Shown piece after piece: positions 32,199-41,150 of a stretch of DNA of 64,000 nt; position 1 is the stretch's first letter; each line of letters starts with the position of its first letter. Made by a program: the position numbers and the translations under genes. The stretch lies in the NCBI RefSeq assembly GCF_000019725.1, contig NC_010505.1, positions 2,855,001-2,919,000 on the forward strand. Direction: 5' to 3'. The notes below the pieces were generated by a model that was given only the letters and a program-made list of their open reading frames with translations, ran no database searches and was not told the origin of the DNA. The DNA is from Methylobacterium radiotolerans JCM 2831 (GTDB taxonomy: Bacteria > Pseudomonadota > Alphaproteobacteria > Rhizobiales > Beijerinckiaceae).

Positions 32199-34202
32199 TC
32201 AGGCGAATTCCAGGATCACCGCGTCGACGGCGAGGCTGTCGCCCTCCTTGGCGTGGATCTTCCCCACCGTGGCGTCGCGCTCGGCGCGGAGCACGTTCTC
32301 CATCTTCATCGCCTCGACGACCGCGATCGGCTCGCCGTTCTTCACCTCCTGGCCCTCGGTGACGAGGATCTGCTTCACGAGACCGGGCATCGGGCAGAGC
32401 ACCTGCTTGCCCGAGCCCGCCTGCTCCTTCACCGGCATCAGGGCGGCGAGTTCCGCTTCGCGCCGGGTGTAGACCCGGGCCTCGGCGGCCGCGCCGGCAT
32501 GCTGCAGGAACACGCCGTTGAGGAGGCTGCGCACCTGGATCGCCACCCGCTCCGAGCCGATCGTGCCGATCCAGACCGGCTCGCCCGGGCGCCACGCGCT
32601 CGCCACCGTGAGCGCCGCGCCGTCGTCGCGCGTGACGAGGATGTCCTCGCCCTCCGGCTCGACCGTCACCGGGAAGGCCTGGCCCGCCAGGATCACGACG
32701 CGCTCACGCTCGAAGGCGAAGAGGCCGGGCGCGCGCATCTGCCCGGAGATGCCGCGCTTGCGCTGGTTGAGCTTGTGGTCGATCGCCGCCGCGGCGGCCA
32801 TCATGCGGACCGCCACCGGGCCGGCCGGCTCCGGCGCCGTGAAGCCCTCGGGGAATTCCTCGGCGATGAAGCCTGTGGACAGCCGGCCCTCCTGCCAGCG
32901 CGGATGGGCCATCAGCGCCGAGAGGAACGGGATGTTGTGGCGGATGCCGTCGATCGCGAAGGCGTCGAGGGCCTCGGCCTGGGCAGCCACCGCCTCCGCC
33001 CGGGTCGGCGCCCAGGTGACCAGCTTGGCGATCATCGGGTCGTAGTGGATGGCGATCTCGCCGCCCTCCTCCACGCCGGTATCGTTGCGCACGATCGCCG
33101 TGCCCTGCTGGCCCTCCTCCGGCGGACGGTAGGTGGTCAGCCGGCCGATCGAGGGCAGGAAGTTGCGGGTCGGGTCCTCGGCGTAGACGCGGCTCTCCAC
33201 CGCCCAGCCGTTCAGCTTCACGTCGTCCTGAGTGATCGGAAGCTTCTCGCCGGCCGCGACCCGGATCATCAGCTCGACGAGGTCGAGGCCGGTGATCATC
33301 TCGGTGACCGGGTGCTCGACCTGCAGACGGGTGTTCATCTCCAGGAAGTAGAACGACTTGTCCTGCCCGGCGACGAACTCGACCGTCCCGGCCGAATCGT
33401 AGTTCACCGCCTTGGCGAGCGCGACCGCCTGCTCGCCCATCTTGCGGCGGGTCTTCTTGTCGAGGAGCGGCGACGGCGCCTCCTCGATCACCTTCTGGTT
33501 ACGGCGCTGGATCGAGCACTCGCGCTCGCCGAGGTAGACGACGTTGCCGTGCTTGTCGCCGATCAGCTGGATCTCGATGTGGCGCGGGTCGGTGATGAAC
33601 TTCTCGATGAAGACCCGGTCGTCGCCGAAGGAGGAGGCCGCCTCCGACTTCGCGCGGGCGAAGCCCTCCGCCACTTCCTCGCCCGAGTAGGCGATGCGCA
33701 TGCCCTTGCCGCCGCCGCCAGCGGACGCCTTGATCATCACCGGGTAGCCGATCTCGTCGGCGATCTTCCTGGCGTGCTCGGGTGATTCGATCACGCCGAG
33801 GAATCCCGGAACGGTCGAGACCTCGGCGGCGGCCGCCGCCTTCTTCGACTCGATCTTGTCGCCCATGGCGGCGATAGCCCCCGGGTTGGGGCCGATGAAC
33901 ACGATGCCGGCGGCCTCGAGCGCCTTCGGGAAGGCCTCGCGCTCGGAGAGGAAGCCGTAGCCGGGATGCACGGCCTGGGCGCCGGTCTTCTTGCAGGCCT
34001 CGACGATCTTCTCGATCACGAGGTACGATTCGGACGCGGCAGCGGGCCCGATATGCACGGCCTCGTCGGCCATGGCGACGTGCACGGCGTCGCGATCGGC
34101 ATCCGAGTAGACCGCTACGGTCTTGATGCCCATCCTCCGGGCCGTCTTGATCACCCGGCAGGCGATCTCGCCCCGGTTGGCAATCAGGATCTTGTCGAAC
34201 AT
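32199..34202 (-). CDS. pccA: Propionyl/acetyl-CoA carboxylase biotin-containing alpha subunit
   Basis: A 667-residue biotin carboxylase fused to a biotin carrier domain. Domains in order: biotin carboxylase N-terminal (KILIANRGEIACRVI), ATP-grasp (IKASAGGGGKGMRI; ECSIQRRNQKVIEEAPSP; FLEMNTRLQVEHPVTE), biotin carboxylase C-terminal (VESRVYAEDP), the PCC BT domain (~residues 500-580) and a C-terminal biotinyl domain with the target lysine in VEAMKMENVL. Propionyl-CoA carboxylase returns propionyl-CoA to methylmalonyl-CoA in the ethylmalonyl-CoA pathway used by Methylobacterium for glyoxylate regeneration. The beta subunit gene is not in the window. Confidence 0.93.
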   Translation of the reverse strand: MFDKILIANRGEIACRVIKTARRMGIKTVAVYSDADRDAVHVAMADEAVHIGPAAASESYLVIEKIVEACKKTGAQAVHPGYGFLSEREAFPKALEAAGIVFIGPNPGAIAAMGDKIESKKAAAAAEVSTVPGFLGVIESPEHARKIADEIGYPVMIKASAGGGGKGMRIAYSGEEVAEGFARAKSEAASSFGDDRVFIEKFITDPRHIEIQLIGDKHGNVVYLGERECSIQRRNQKVIEEAPSPLLDKKTRRKMGEQAVALAKAVNYDSAGTVEFVAGQDKSFYFLEMNTRLQVEHPVTEMITGLDLVELMIRVAAGEKLPITQDDVKLNGWAVESRVYAEDPTRNFLPSIGRLTTYRPPEEGQQGTAIVRNDTGVEEGGEIAIHYDPMIAKLVTWAPTRAEAVAAQAEALDAFAIDGIRHNIPFLSALMAHPRWQEGRLSTGFIAEEFPEGFTAPEPAGPVAVRMMAAAAAIDHKLNQRKRGISGQMRAPGLFAFERERVVILAGQAFPVTVEPEGEDILVTRDDGAALTVASAWRPGEPVWIGTIGSERVAIQVRSLLNGVFLQHAGAAAEARVYTRREAELAALMPVKEQAGSGKQVLCPMPGLVKQILVTEGQEVKNGEPIAVVEAMKMENVLRAERDATVGKIHAKEGDSLAVDAVILEFA

Positions 34203-34302
34203 CGCTGGCGCACTGCTTTCGAGATCGCCGGATTGCGCACCGGCTTGACTGTCCCGATAGATCAGTTGCGCCGCGGACGGAAGCTGCGCCTTGGTCTGAG
34301 GC

Positions 34303-34743
34303 TCAGGCGGCCAGGGCGAAGGTCATGCGGGGGGCCTGGGCCGTGTCGCGGACGCGACGGTTGGCCTCCAGGGCGAAGGCGACCAGCGATTCGGCGCTGC
34401 TCTCGGCCTCGCGGACCACTTCCATGGCGATCCGGGCACCCACCGCGCTCGGGCCGTCGCGGCCGCTGAGGGAGGCGGCGAGCCACGCGGCGACGTCGCG
34501 GTCGATGTAGCCGGTCGGGCGCGAGCCCCACACCGCGAAGTCGACGACCGAGGCGACCAGGAAGTCGGCGAAGGCGTCGGAGCCGATCACCGCCCGCTCG
34601 AGGGCGATCAGCAGGTCGGCGTCCTCGCGGCTCATCAGGCCGTCCGGGAGAACTTCGCGCTTCAGGACGAGCAGGTCCTCGTCGCTGATCGTGCCGGCCG
34701 AGACAGCATGGTTGCAGAACTGTTGAACGGAAATGGTGGTCAT
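34303..34743 (-). CDS. Conserved hypothetical cytoplasmic protein
   Basis: A 146-residue, mostly helical acidic protein. Residues ~15-65 (ISDEDLLVLKREVLPDGLMS, then ADLLIALERAV) contain a pattern found in alphaproteobacterial TerB-like or calcium-binding-unrelated helical proteins, but no domain is confidently assigned. No signal peptide or membrane segment. It starts with ATG at 34743 after a gggaggcag ribosome site. Monocistronic, 100 bases before the pccA start. Confidence 0.7.
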   Translation of the reverse strand: MTTISVQQFCNHAVSAGTISDEDLLVLKREVLPDGLMSREDADLLIALERAVIGSDAFADFLVASVVDFAVWGSRPTGYIDRDVAAWLAASLSGRDGPSAVGARIAMEVVREAESSAESLVAFALEANRRVRDTAQAPRMTFALAA

Positions 34744-34905
34744 GATCGCCTGCCTCCCCGACCTTTGTTGCGGTCGGCTCTAGTCCCTGTGTGTCTTCAA
34801 CTTACGGGACCGCCCCCCTTCCAGAGGTTAATGGCGAGATCTGAACGGAAGTTCAGGTAAACACCCCCCGAGCAAGCAGGCTTATTGGGACGTTGACCGG
34901 TTGCG

Positions 34906-35484
34906 TTACCGGACGATGACCGTGGCCCCGACGGGGACCCGGTTGTAGAGGTCGACCACGTCGATGTTGCGCATCCGGATGCAGCCGGAGGAGACCGCCT
35001 GACCGATCTTCTCCGGCTCGTTGGTGCCGTGGATCCGATAGAGCGTGTCGCGGCCGCGATCCGACAGGTACAGGGCCCGGGCGCCGAGCGGATTCATCGG
35101 GCCGCCCTGCATGGCGTGGACGTGCGGCCAGCGCTTGATCATCTCGGCCGGCGGATTCCAGGCCGGCCATTCCGCCTTGCGGTCGATCCGAGCGGTGCCG
35201 GTCCAGCCATAGGCCTCGTCGCCCACCGAGACGCCGTAGCGCATCGCCCGGCCGTTCGGCAGGACGAGGTAGAGCTGGCGCTCCTTGGTCTCGACCACGA
35301 TCGTGCCGGGCGCCTCCCGGGTCGGGGCGGCGATCTCGTAGCGCGCGAAGTGCGGATCGAACTCGGCCTCCGGGACGAGGGCCATGTACTCGGCGTCGCG
35401 GGCCGAGAGGGCGGGATCGGGCACGCCCTTGAAGGTGCAGCCTGCCAGGAGCAGGGCGCAGCCGAGTACCGAGATGATGCGCAT
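34906..35484 (-). CDS. L,D-transpeptidase (YkuD domain) lipoprotein
   Basis: A 192-residue lipoprotein with lipobox LLAGC (Cys16) and a YkuD L,D-transpeptidase domain. The catalytic motif is HGTNEPEKIGQAVSSGCIRM, with the His and the nucleophile Cys in SSGC. QRQLYLVLPNGRA-type N-terminal strands (KERQLYLVLPNG) are present. These enzymes form 3-3 crosslinks or attach outer-membrane proteins to peptidoglycan in the periplasm. The ATG at 35484 gives the lipobox at the right distance. Length is typical for alphaproteobacterial ErfK/YbiS/YcfS/YnhG group members. Confidence 0.9.
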   Translation of the reverse strand: MRIISVLGCALLLAGCTFKGVPDPALSARDAEYMALVPEAEFDPHFARYEIAAPTREAPGTIVVETKERQLYLVLPNGRAMRYGVSVGDEAYGWTGTARIDRKAEWPAWNPPAEMIKRWPHVHAMQGGPMNPLGARALYLSDRGRDTLYRIHGTNEPEKIGQAVSSGCIRMRNIDVVDLYNRVPVGATVIVR

Positions 35485-35667
35485 GTCCCGCCTCGAGGAT
35501 CGTCGCGGCCGCGGACGGAGGATCGGCGATCCGGATCCGTCCCGTTGACGAATCGCGCAACCATAAGGGGGCAACGGCACCCCGCCGTAGTCCGCGCGTT
35601 GGGCCCGTGGCACATTGCCGGCTCCTGTTGCCGGTGCGCGACAGGCGAGCATCCGGGAGCGACCCTC

Positions 35668-36597
35668 GTGACCACTCTCTACGTGAGCCATCCCGCCAGC
35701 TTCGATCACGAGGTTCCCGAGGGGCATCCGGAGCGGCCGGCCCGGATGCGCGCCGTGGAGCGGGCCCTGGAGGACGAGCGCTTCGCCGGTCTCGTGCGGG
35801 CCACGGCGCCCCGCGGCGAGATCGAGGCCGTCACCCTCGCGCATCCGCGCGCGTACGTGGACGCCCTGGTGGCGGCGGTGCCCGAGCACGGCATGGTCGG
35901 CATCGATTCCGACACGATCCTGTCGGCGGGCAGCCTGGAGGCGACGCTCCGCGCGGTGGGCGGAGGGATGCACGCGGTCGACGCGGTCGTCGGCGGCGAG
36001 TGCCGCAACGCCTTCGTGGCCATGCGCCCGCCCGGCCACCACGCCGAGCGGACCCGCGCGATGGGCTTCTGCCTGTTCAACCACGCCGCCATCGCGGCCC
36101 GCCACGCCCGGCAGAAGCACGGCGCCGAGCGGGTGGCCCTGGTGGATTGGGACGTCCACCACGGCAACGGCAGTCAGGACATCTTCTGGAACGACGCCTC
36201 GGTGCTCTACTGCTCGACCCACCAGATGCCGCTCTATCCCGGGACCGGGTCGCCCTCCGAGCGCGGCGAGAAGGACACGATCGTCAACGTGCCGCTGCGG
36301 CCGAACGACGACGGCGAGGTCTTCCGGGAGGCCTTCGAGACCGGAATCCTGTCGCGTCTGGAAGCCTTCCGGCCCGACGTCATCGTGATCTCCGCCGGCT
36401 TCGACGCGCACAAGCTGGATCCTCTGGCCAACCTGCGCCTCGAGGCCGAGGATTTCGGCTGGGCGACCCGCCGCCTGATGGACCTCGCGGAGCGCTGCGC
36501 GGGCGGCCGGATCGTCTCGATCCTCGAGGGCGGCTACAGCCTCGAAGGGCTCGGCAAGTCGGTGGCGGCCCATGTCGACGCCCTGATGGGGCGCTGA
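35668..36597 (+). CDS. Histone deacetylase-like amidohydrolase
   Basis: A 309-residue class II HDAC-like zinc amidohydrolase. Active-site features: RPPGHHAERTRAMGFCLFN with the His pair, DWDVHHGNGSQDIFW with zinc-binding Asp and His, and the second zinc Asp in SAGFDAHKLDPLA. The tail ILEGGYSLEGL carries the conserved Gly-Gly-Tyr. In bacteria members act on acetylpolyamines or acetylated small molecules and proteins. It starts with GTG at 35668, preceded by a cgggagcg ribosome site, divergent from the L,D-transpeptidase. Confidence 0.9.
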   Translation: MTTLYVSHPASFDHEVPEGHPERPARMRAVERALEDERFAGLVRATAPRGEIEAVTLAHPRAYVDALVAAVPEHGMVGIDSDTILSAGSLEATLRAVGGGMHAVDAVVGGECRNAFVAMRPPGHHAERTRAMGFCLFNHAAIAARHARQKHGAERVALVDWDVHHGNGSQDIFWNDASVLYCSTHQMPLYPGTGSPSERGEKDTIVNVPLRPNDDGEVFREAFETGILSRLEAFRPDVIVISAGFDAHKLDPLANLRLEAEDFGWATRRLMDLAERCAGGRIVSILEGGYSLEGLGKSVAAHVDALMGR

Positions 36598-36729
36598 CGC
36601 GGCCGTTGCGGCCGTCCGCCGGCAAGCCATAATCGGCGGCTCGGGGGAGATCGCAGCCATGCCGCCACGGAACCGAACGATGCCGCCGGTGCATCGGCGC
36701 GCCCCCGGCGCTCGCGCGGGTTCGGGGCG

Positions 36730-37347
36730 ATGACGCCGGCAGGGTTCCTGACCTACGCGCTCGCCCTCGGCGTCGCGGCCGCGATCCCCGGGCCCGGAAT
36801 CGTCGCCCTGGTCGCCCGGGCCCTGGGCGCGGGCTTCGGCGCCGCAATGGCTTTCGCTGCCGGCCTGATCCTGGGCGACCTGACGTACCTGGCCGCCGCC
36901 ATCTTCGGCCTGTCGCTCGTCGCCGAGGCGTTCGGCGCGGTCTTCGTCGTCGTTCGCTATGGTGCGGCGCTCTACCTGGCCTACTTAGCGTGCCGCCTCT
37001 GGCGCGCGGCCGGAGCGGGGGCCCGGGTCGAGGCAGCGGCCCGCGACCGGCCGCTGGCCAGCTTCGTCGCCGGGCTGACCGTCACCCTGGGCAACCCGAA
37101 GACGATCGTCTTCTACCTCGCGATCCTGCCCACGCTCGTCGACCTGCGCGGCGTGACGGCGGCGGATTTCGCCACCCTCGTCATCGTCACGGCCGCGATC
37201 CTGCTCGCCGTGACGACGCCCTACGCGGCGCTCGCGGCGCGGGCGCGCGAGTCGCTGCGACGGCCGGCTTTCCGCACGCGGCTGAACCGCGGTGCCGCCG
37301 CCATCATGGCCGGCGCCGCGGTCTGGACCGTCCTGCGCCGCGCTTGA
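36730..37347 (+). CDS. LysE/RhtB family exporter
   Basis: A 205-residue amino-acid-type exporter with six membrane helices. The family pattern is visible: AIPGPGIVALVARALGAGFGAAM near the N-terminus, then a helix-loop YGAALYLAYLACRLWRAAG and a central GLTVTLGNPKTIVFYLAILPT with the conserved Asn-Pro-Lys. LysE-type proteins export lysine, arginine, threonine or homoserine lactones; the substrate is not readable. It ends 20 bases before the convergent ribB stop. Confidence 0.9.
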   Translation: MTPAGFLTYALALGVAAAIPGPGIVALVARALGAGFGAAMAFAAGLILGDLTYLAAAIFGLSLVAEAFGAVFVVVRYGAALYLAYLACRLWRAAGAGARVEAAARDRPLASFVAGLTVTLGNPKTIVFYLAILPTLVDLRGVTAADFATLVIVTAAILLAVTTPYAALAARARESLRRPAFRTRLNRGAAAIMAGAAVWTVLRRA

Positions 37348-37367
37348 CCGGGCGTCCCGGTCCTGCC

Positions 37368-38444
37368 TCAGCCTTCGAGAGGCTCGTCGCCCAGGAGCTC
37401 GATGCCGAAGCCCGAGAGGCCGACATAGGAGCGCGACGAGGTCGCGAGGTTGCGGATGGAGACAACACCCAGATCGCGCAGAATCTGGGCGCCGAGCCCG
37501 ATCTCGCGCCATTGCCGCGCCCGCAGCGCCTCCGTCCCCTCCTCGGTGACGTTCTTGACCGGCACGCCCGCGGTTCCGTCCCGGAGATAGACCAGCACGC
37601 CGCGGCCGGCGGCCGCGAAGCGCTTCAGCACGGCGTCGATCTGCTTGCCGCCGCCGATCACGTCGGCGGCGACGTTGGAGCGGTGCAGGCGCACCAGCAC
37701 GTCCCGACCGTCGCCGATCTCGCCCATCACGAAGGCGAATTGCTGGATCGACTCGAAGGGCGTCGAGAACACGTAGGCGTTCACGTCGCCGTGGTTCGAT
37801 CGGACCGTGAAGTGGCCGACCCGCTCCACCAGCCGGTCGCGCGCCTGTCGGTAGGCGATGAGGTCGGCCACCGAGACCTGCTTGAGGCCGTGCTTCTCGG
37901 CGAAGGCCTCGATCTGCGGCCCCTTCATCACCGTACCGTCGTCGTTGGCGAGTTCGCAGATCACGCCGACGGGCGGCAGCTCGGCGAGGCGGCACAGGTC
38001 GACCGCCGCTTCCGTGTGGCCCGAGCGCATGAGCACGCCGCCGTCGCGGGCGATGAGCGGGAAGACGTGGCCTGGCCGCACGAAGTCGCCCGCGCCCATG
38101 TTGCCGTTGGCGAGCGCCCGCACCGTGTTGCAGCGCTGCTCCGCCGAGATCCCCGTCGTCAGGCCGTGCTTGACGTCGACCGTGACGGTGAAGGCCGTGC
38201 CCAGGGGGGCGTCGTTCGACGCCACCATGGGCGCGAGGTGGAGCCGCCGCGCCTCGCTCTGCGTGAGCGGCGCGCAGACGATGCCGCAGGTGTTGCGGAT
38301 GATGAACGCCATCTTCTCCGGCGTGCAGAGCGAGGCTGCGACGACGAGGTCGCCCTCGTTCTCGCGGTCGTCGTCGTCGGTGACGACCACGATCTCGCCG
38401 CGGGCGAAGGCCGCGATGGCCTCTGTGACGGAGCAGTGGGGCAC
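37368..38444 (-). CDS. ribB: 3,4-Dihydroxy-2-butanone-4-phosphate synthase with degenerate GTP cyclohydrolase II domain
   Basis: A 358-residue RibB in the RibBA layout. The N-terminal ~205 residues are a complete DHBP synthase that makes the four-carbon unit of riboflavin from ribulose 5-phosphate: DDDDRENEGDLVVAA, DFVRPGHVFPLIA and RSGHTEAAVDLCRLA. The C-terminal half has the GTP cyclohydrolase II fold but lacks the zinc cysteines (VRLHRSNVAADVIGGG where R-x-HSECLTGD is expected), so only RibB is likely active. Start: GTG at 38444 is preferred. Upstream in-frame ATGs (to 38522) would add a tail encoded inside the foreign Fic gene and of unlike composition. No ribosome site is seen before 38444, so reinitiation after the Fic stop 7 bases away is possible. 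Confidence 0.88.
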   Translation of the reverse strand: MPHCSVTEAIAAFARGEIVVVTDDDDRENEGDLVVAASLCTPEKMAFIIRNTCGIVCAPLTQSEARRLHLAPMVASNDAPLGTAFTVTVDVKHGLTTGISAEQRCNTVRALANGNMGAGDFVRPGHVFPLIARDGGVLMRSGHTEAAVDLCRLAELPPVGVICELANDDGTVMKGPQIEAFAEKHGLKQVSVADLIAYRQARDRLVERVGHFTVRSNHGDVNAYVFSTPFESIQQFAFVMGEIGDGRDVLVRLHRSNVAADVIGGGKQIDAVLKRFAAAGRGVLVYLRDGTAGVPVKNVTEEGTEALRARQWREIGLGAQILRDLGVVSIRNLATSSRSYVGLSGFGIELLGDEPLEG

Positions 38445-38451
38445 GGAGATA

Positions 38452-39315
38452 CTACCGGTAAGCAAGGGACGATATTTGCGCACGGTACTCTGATGCAAAA
38501 GCAAATACGGGATCTGCATCAAAGAAAAACACTTGTGCGTCTACTCCATTTTCCGGAGTTAATTCACAGGCATCTAAAACTTTGCGTATGTCTCCCTTGC
38601 CCATCTGCCGTGACCAGCCAGGAAATCCGATCTTGCAAATTCGATTGCCCGATTTGAGATCGATAATATCAGCATAATTTCGGTCCGGATCAACGACGGC
38701 AAATCCATGGGATCTCAGCCGTCTATCTAGCTCTCTATACGTAATCAAATATTGTTTTTTGTCGATATGCCGAGTATTTTTCCTCAGATATTCTGCAAAG
38801 AATCGTATTGGCGCATCTTCCTGGTTTTCGAAATCTTCGTATCCATCCAGCAAATGAAGGCTGTCTTCAGCGAGATAAACTAAGGCATCTTCGACTTCAG
38901 ATTTCTCTGCAACTACGTAGGTGTTAAATTTATAAAATGCATACAAAAGAACGATGAGCGCGGTTCTTTTATTTGTGTCATGAAAAGGATGATTCTTTAC
39001 TAATCCATAAACAAGGGTCGATATTTTTTCGTGGGGTGTTGACCACTTCAGTTGTGAGCCAAAGGAAACGAACTGTCGATCTACAGCGGATATCAACAAA
39101 TCAAAGCTCCGCGGACCGATTCCCCCGACCCCCTCGCCAATCCCTTCAGACAGGCAAAAATCCACTACTACGTAGTGAGAGCGTAGAACGTCCATAGGTT
39201 CAACAAGCTCGCCCACATCAGGCGACTCGTAGCTGGCCAGAACCTTTGCGTCGCGCTCGTAAGAATCAATCAACGAAGGCGAGATAGCGGGTGTCTTGTA
39301 TAACGCACTGTTCAT
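38452..39315 (-). CDS. Doc-type Fic protein with C-terminal HicA-like domain (AT-rich island)
   Basis: A 287-residue protein. The N-terminal half (~residues 40-175) is a Fic/death-on-curing domain with the Doc-style motif HPFHDTNKRTAL, intact catalytic His, Asp and Arg, and the upstream GVGGIGPRSFDLLISAV stretch typical of Doc. Doc and related enzymes modify target proteins (EF-Tu phosphorylation for P1 Doc). Residues ~200-260 (YRELDRRLRSHGF; CKIGFPGWSRQMGKGDIRKV) look like the small HicA/YcfA fold, but the catalytic His of HicA is absent. No antitoxin gene is next to it. The gene is AT-rich (sampled 60-base lines 38-47% G+C) against 63% or more in the flanks. The ATG has a GGAGG inside the aroC end and starts one base after the aroC stop. 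Confidence 0.75.
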   Translation of the reverse strand: MNSALYKTPAISPSLIDSYERDAKVLASYESPDVGELVEPMDVLRSHYVVVDFCLSEGIGEGVGGIGPRSFDLLISAVDRQFVSFGSQLKWSTPHEKISTLVYGLVKNHPFHDTNKRTALIVLLYAFYKFNTYVVAEKSEVEDALVYLAEDSLHLLDGYEDFENQEDAPIRFFAEYLRKNTRHIDKKQYLITYRELDRRLRSHGFAVVDPDRNYADIIDLKSGNRICKIGFPGWSRQMGKGDIRKVLDACELTPENGVDAQVFFFDADPVFAFASEYRAQISSLAYR

Positions 39316-39316
39316 T

Positions 39317-40417
39317 TCAGCCTCCACCCGCTGTCTGTCCGCGATGGCGCAGATAGTGATCGGCCAGCACGCAGGCCATCATGGCCTCCGCGACCGGCAC
39401 GGCGCGGATGCCGACACAGGGATCGTGCCGGCCCTTGGTGACGAGATCCACCTCGGCGCCGTCGCGCGTGACCGAGCGGCGCGGCGTCAGGATCGAGGAG
39501 GTCGGCTTGACGGCGAAGCGCACCACGACCGGCTCGCCGTTGGAGATGCCGCCCAGGATGCCGCCCGCGTGGTTCGCCAGGAAGCGCGGCCGGCCGCCGT
39601 TCCCGGCGCGCATCTCGTCCGCGTTGTCCTCGCCGCGCAGGGTTGCCGCGGCGAAGCCGTCGCCGATCTCCACGCCCTTCACGGCGTTGATCGACATCAT
39701 CGCGGCGGCGAGGTCCGCGTCCAGCTTGCCGTAGACCGGCGCGCCGAGGCCGGGCGGCACGCCCTCGGCCACGACCTCGATGACGGCGCCGACCGACGAG
39801 CCGTCCTTCCGGAGCCCGTCGAGATAGGTCTCGTAGAAGGAAGCCCTCTCGGCATCGGGGCAGAAGAACGGGTTGTTGCCGACCGCGTCCCAGTCCCAGC
39901 GGGATCGGTCGATGGCGTGCGGGCCCATCTGCACCAGGGCCGCCCGGATGGTCACGCCCGGGATGACCTTGCGCGCCACGGCGCCGGCCGCGACCCGCGC
40001 GGCGGTCTCCCGCGCCGAGGACCGGCCGCCGCCGCGATAGTCACGGATGCCGTACTTCACGTCGTAGGTGTAGTCGGCGTGGCCGGGACGGTAGCTGTCG
40101 CGGATCTCCGAATAGTCCTTCGAGCGCTGATCCGTGTTCTCGATCATCAGCGCGATCGGCGTGCCGGTGGTGAGCTGGCGGCCGCCGGTGCGGTCGTCCG
40201 CGAACACGCCGGACAGGATCTTCACCTGATCGGGTTCGCGGCGCTGGGTCGTGAAGCGCGACTGGCCGGGCTTCCGGCGATCCAGCTCGGCCTGGATCTC
40301 CTCGGCCTCCAGGGGCAGGCCTGGGGGGCAGCCGTCGACGACGCAGCCGAGCGCGACTCCGTGGCTCTCGCCGAAGGTCGTGACGCGGAACAGGTGGCCG
40401 AAGGTGTTGTGCGACAT
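39317..40417 (-). CDS. aroC: Chorismate synthase
   Basis: A 366-residue chorismate synthase, the last shikimate-pathway enzyme, which removes phosphate from EPSP using reduced FMN. Family signatures: [20 protein letters not shown], the Arg-rich [37 protein letters not shown] and, near the end, [11 protein letters not shown]. It is full length. The ATG is at 40417. The stop is followed one base later by the start of the Fic gene, and the Fic ribosome site lies within the last aroC codons. Confidence 0.95.
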   Translation of the reverse strand: MSHNTFGHLFRVTTFGESHGVALGCVVDGCPPGLPLEAEEIQAELDRRKPGQSRFTTQRREPDQVKILSGVFADDRTGGRQLTTGTPIALMIENTDQRSKDYSEIRDSYRPGHADYTYDVKYGIRDYRGGGRSSARETAARVAAGAVARKVIPGVTIRAALVQMGPHAIDRSRWDWDAVGNNPFFCPDAERASFYETYLDGLRKDGSSVGAVIEVVAEGVPPGLGAPVYGKLDADLAAAMMSINAVKGVEIGDGFAAATLRGEDNADEMRAGNGGRPRFLANHAGGILGGISNGEPVVVRFAVKPTSSILTPRRSVTRDGAEVDLVTKGRHDPCVGIRAVPVAEAMMACVLADHYLRHRGQTAGGG

Positions 40418-40532
40418 GGCGCGGCTGCCTTAGCGCGGGAGCGCCGGGGGCACAAACGCGGTCCGTGCAGGGCGGCCGGGCAGACGCGCGAAGGCTGCCG
40501 CGCTCGGCGACGGGCCGGAGCGGCCTGAGGCC

Positions 40533-41150
40533 TCATGGTGCCCTCGGCGGACCGGGCAGATCGAGCCCGCCCCGCGCCTTCAGCGCCCGGTACGCCGCGA
40601 CCGCCGCGGCGAGATCCCGGCGCAGCCGGCGCTCGTCGCCGAGATCGGCCAGGTCGTAGGTCAGGCCGAGGATGTGGGCGGCCTCGTAGCCCTCCGGCAA
40701 TTCGCCCGCGCTGCCGAGTGTGATCGTCGCGTTCGGCAGCGCGCCGGCGAAGTCCGAGAGCCGCGCCCGCAGCGCCGCGCCGCTGGTGCGGAGATGGGTG
40801 CCGGCCGCCGCCGGGCCGTGGCTCCGGATCGCCGCCACCGTTCCCTGCGCCAGCGAGAGGTGTACCGCCTCGCGATGCGCGGGGAACAGGTAGACGAGGT
40901 AGTAGCCCCGCGTCGCGCTGGTGGTGACGGCGGGATCGAACACGGCGATCCAGGGGATCGCCGCCCACTTGCTCCCGCGCCCCGGGCTGCCCTTCACGAG
41001 GAACGGCCCGTCGATCGGCGCCAGCGCCGCGCGCAGCTCGTCCGGCGCGCCCTTGCGGATGACGGTGGCCAACGGGTGGCCGGCCGGCGGATCGAGCCGG
41101 GCGAGCGGGTACTCCTCGACGATCCGCCGCAGCGCGTAGCCGAGGCTCAC
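40533..41150 (-). CDS. Standalone McrB N-terminal-like (DUF3578) domain protein
   Basis: A 205-residue protein made almost wholly of an MrcB/McrB N-terminal-type domain. Typical are HPLATVIRKGAPDELR, the KGSPGRGSKWAAIPWIAVFD core, TRGYYLVYLFP and VHLSLAQGTVAAI. In McrB this domain reads modified cytosine in DNA and is fused to a GTPase; here no GTPase domain follows and no mcrC is in the window. The ATG at 41150 overlaps the anmK stop by 4 bases (ATGA), so it is translated with a cell-wall recycling kinase. It may be a stand-alone DNA-modification reader or a domesticated remnant. Confidence 0.72.
   Translation of the reverse strand: MSLGYALRRIVEEYPLARLDPPAGHPLATVIRKGAPDELRAALAPIDGPFLVKGSPGRGSKWAAIPWIAVFDPAVTTSATRGYYLVYLFPAHREAVHLSLAQGTVAAIRSHGPAAAGTHLRTSGAALRARLSDFAGALPNATITLGSAGELPEGYEAAHILGLTYDLADLGDERRLRRDLAAAVAAYRALKARGGLDLPGPPRAP

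Noticed and set aside
38444..38522. Longer RibB start at 38522
   Set aside because: The extra residues are encoded by the AT-rich foreign gene's end and do not look like a RibB N-terminus; GTG 38444 sits exactly at the composition change.
38446..39316. The AT-rich island as a transposon or integrated element
   Set aside because: No transposase, integrase, terminal inverted repeats or target duplication were seen; only one gene is present.
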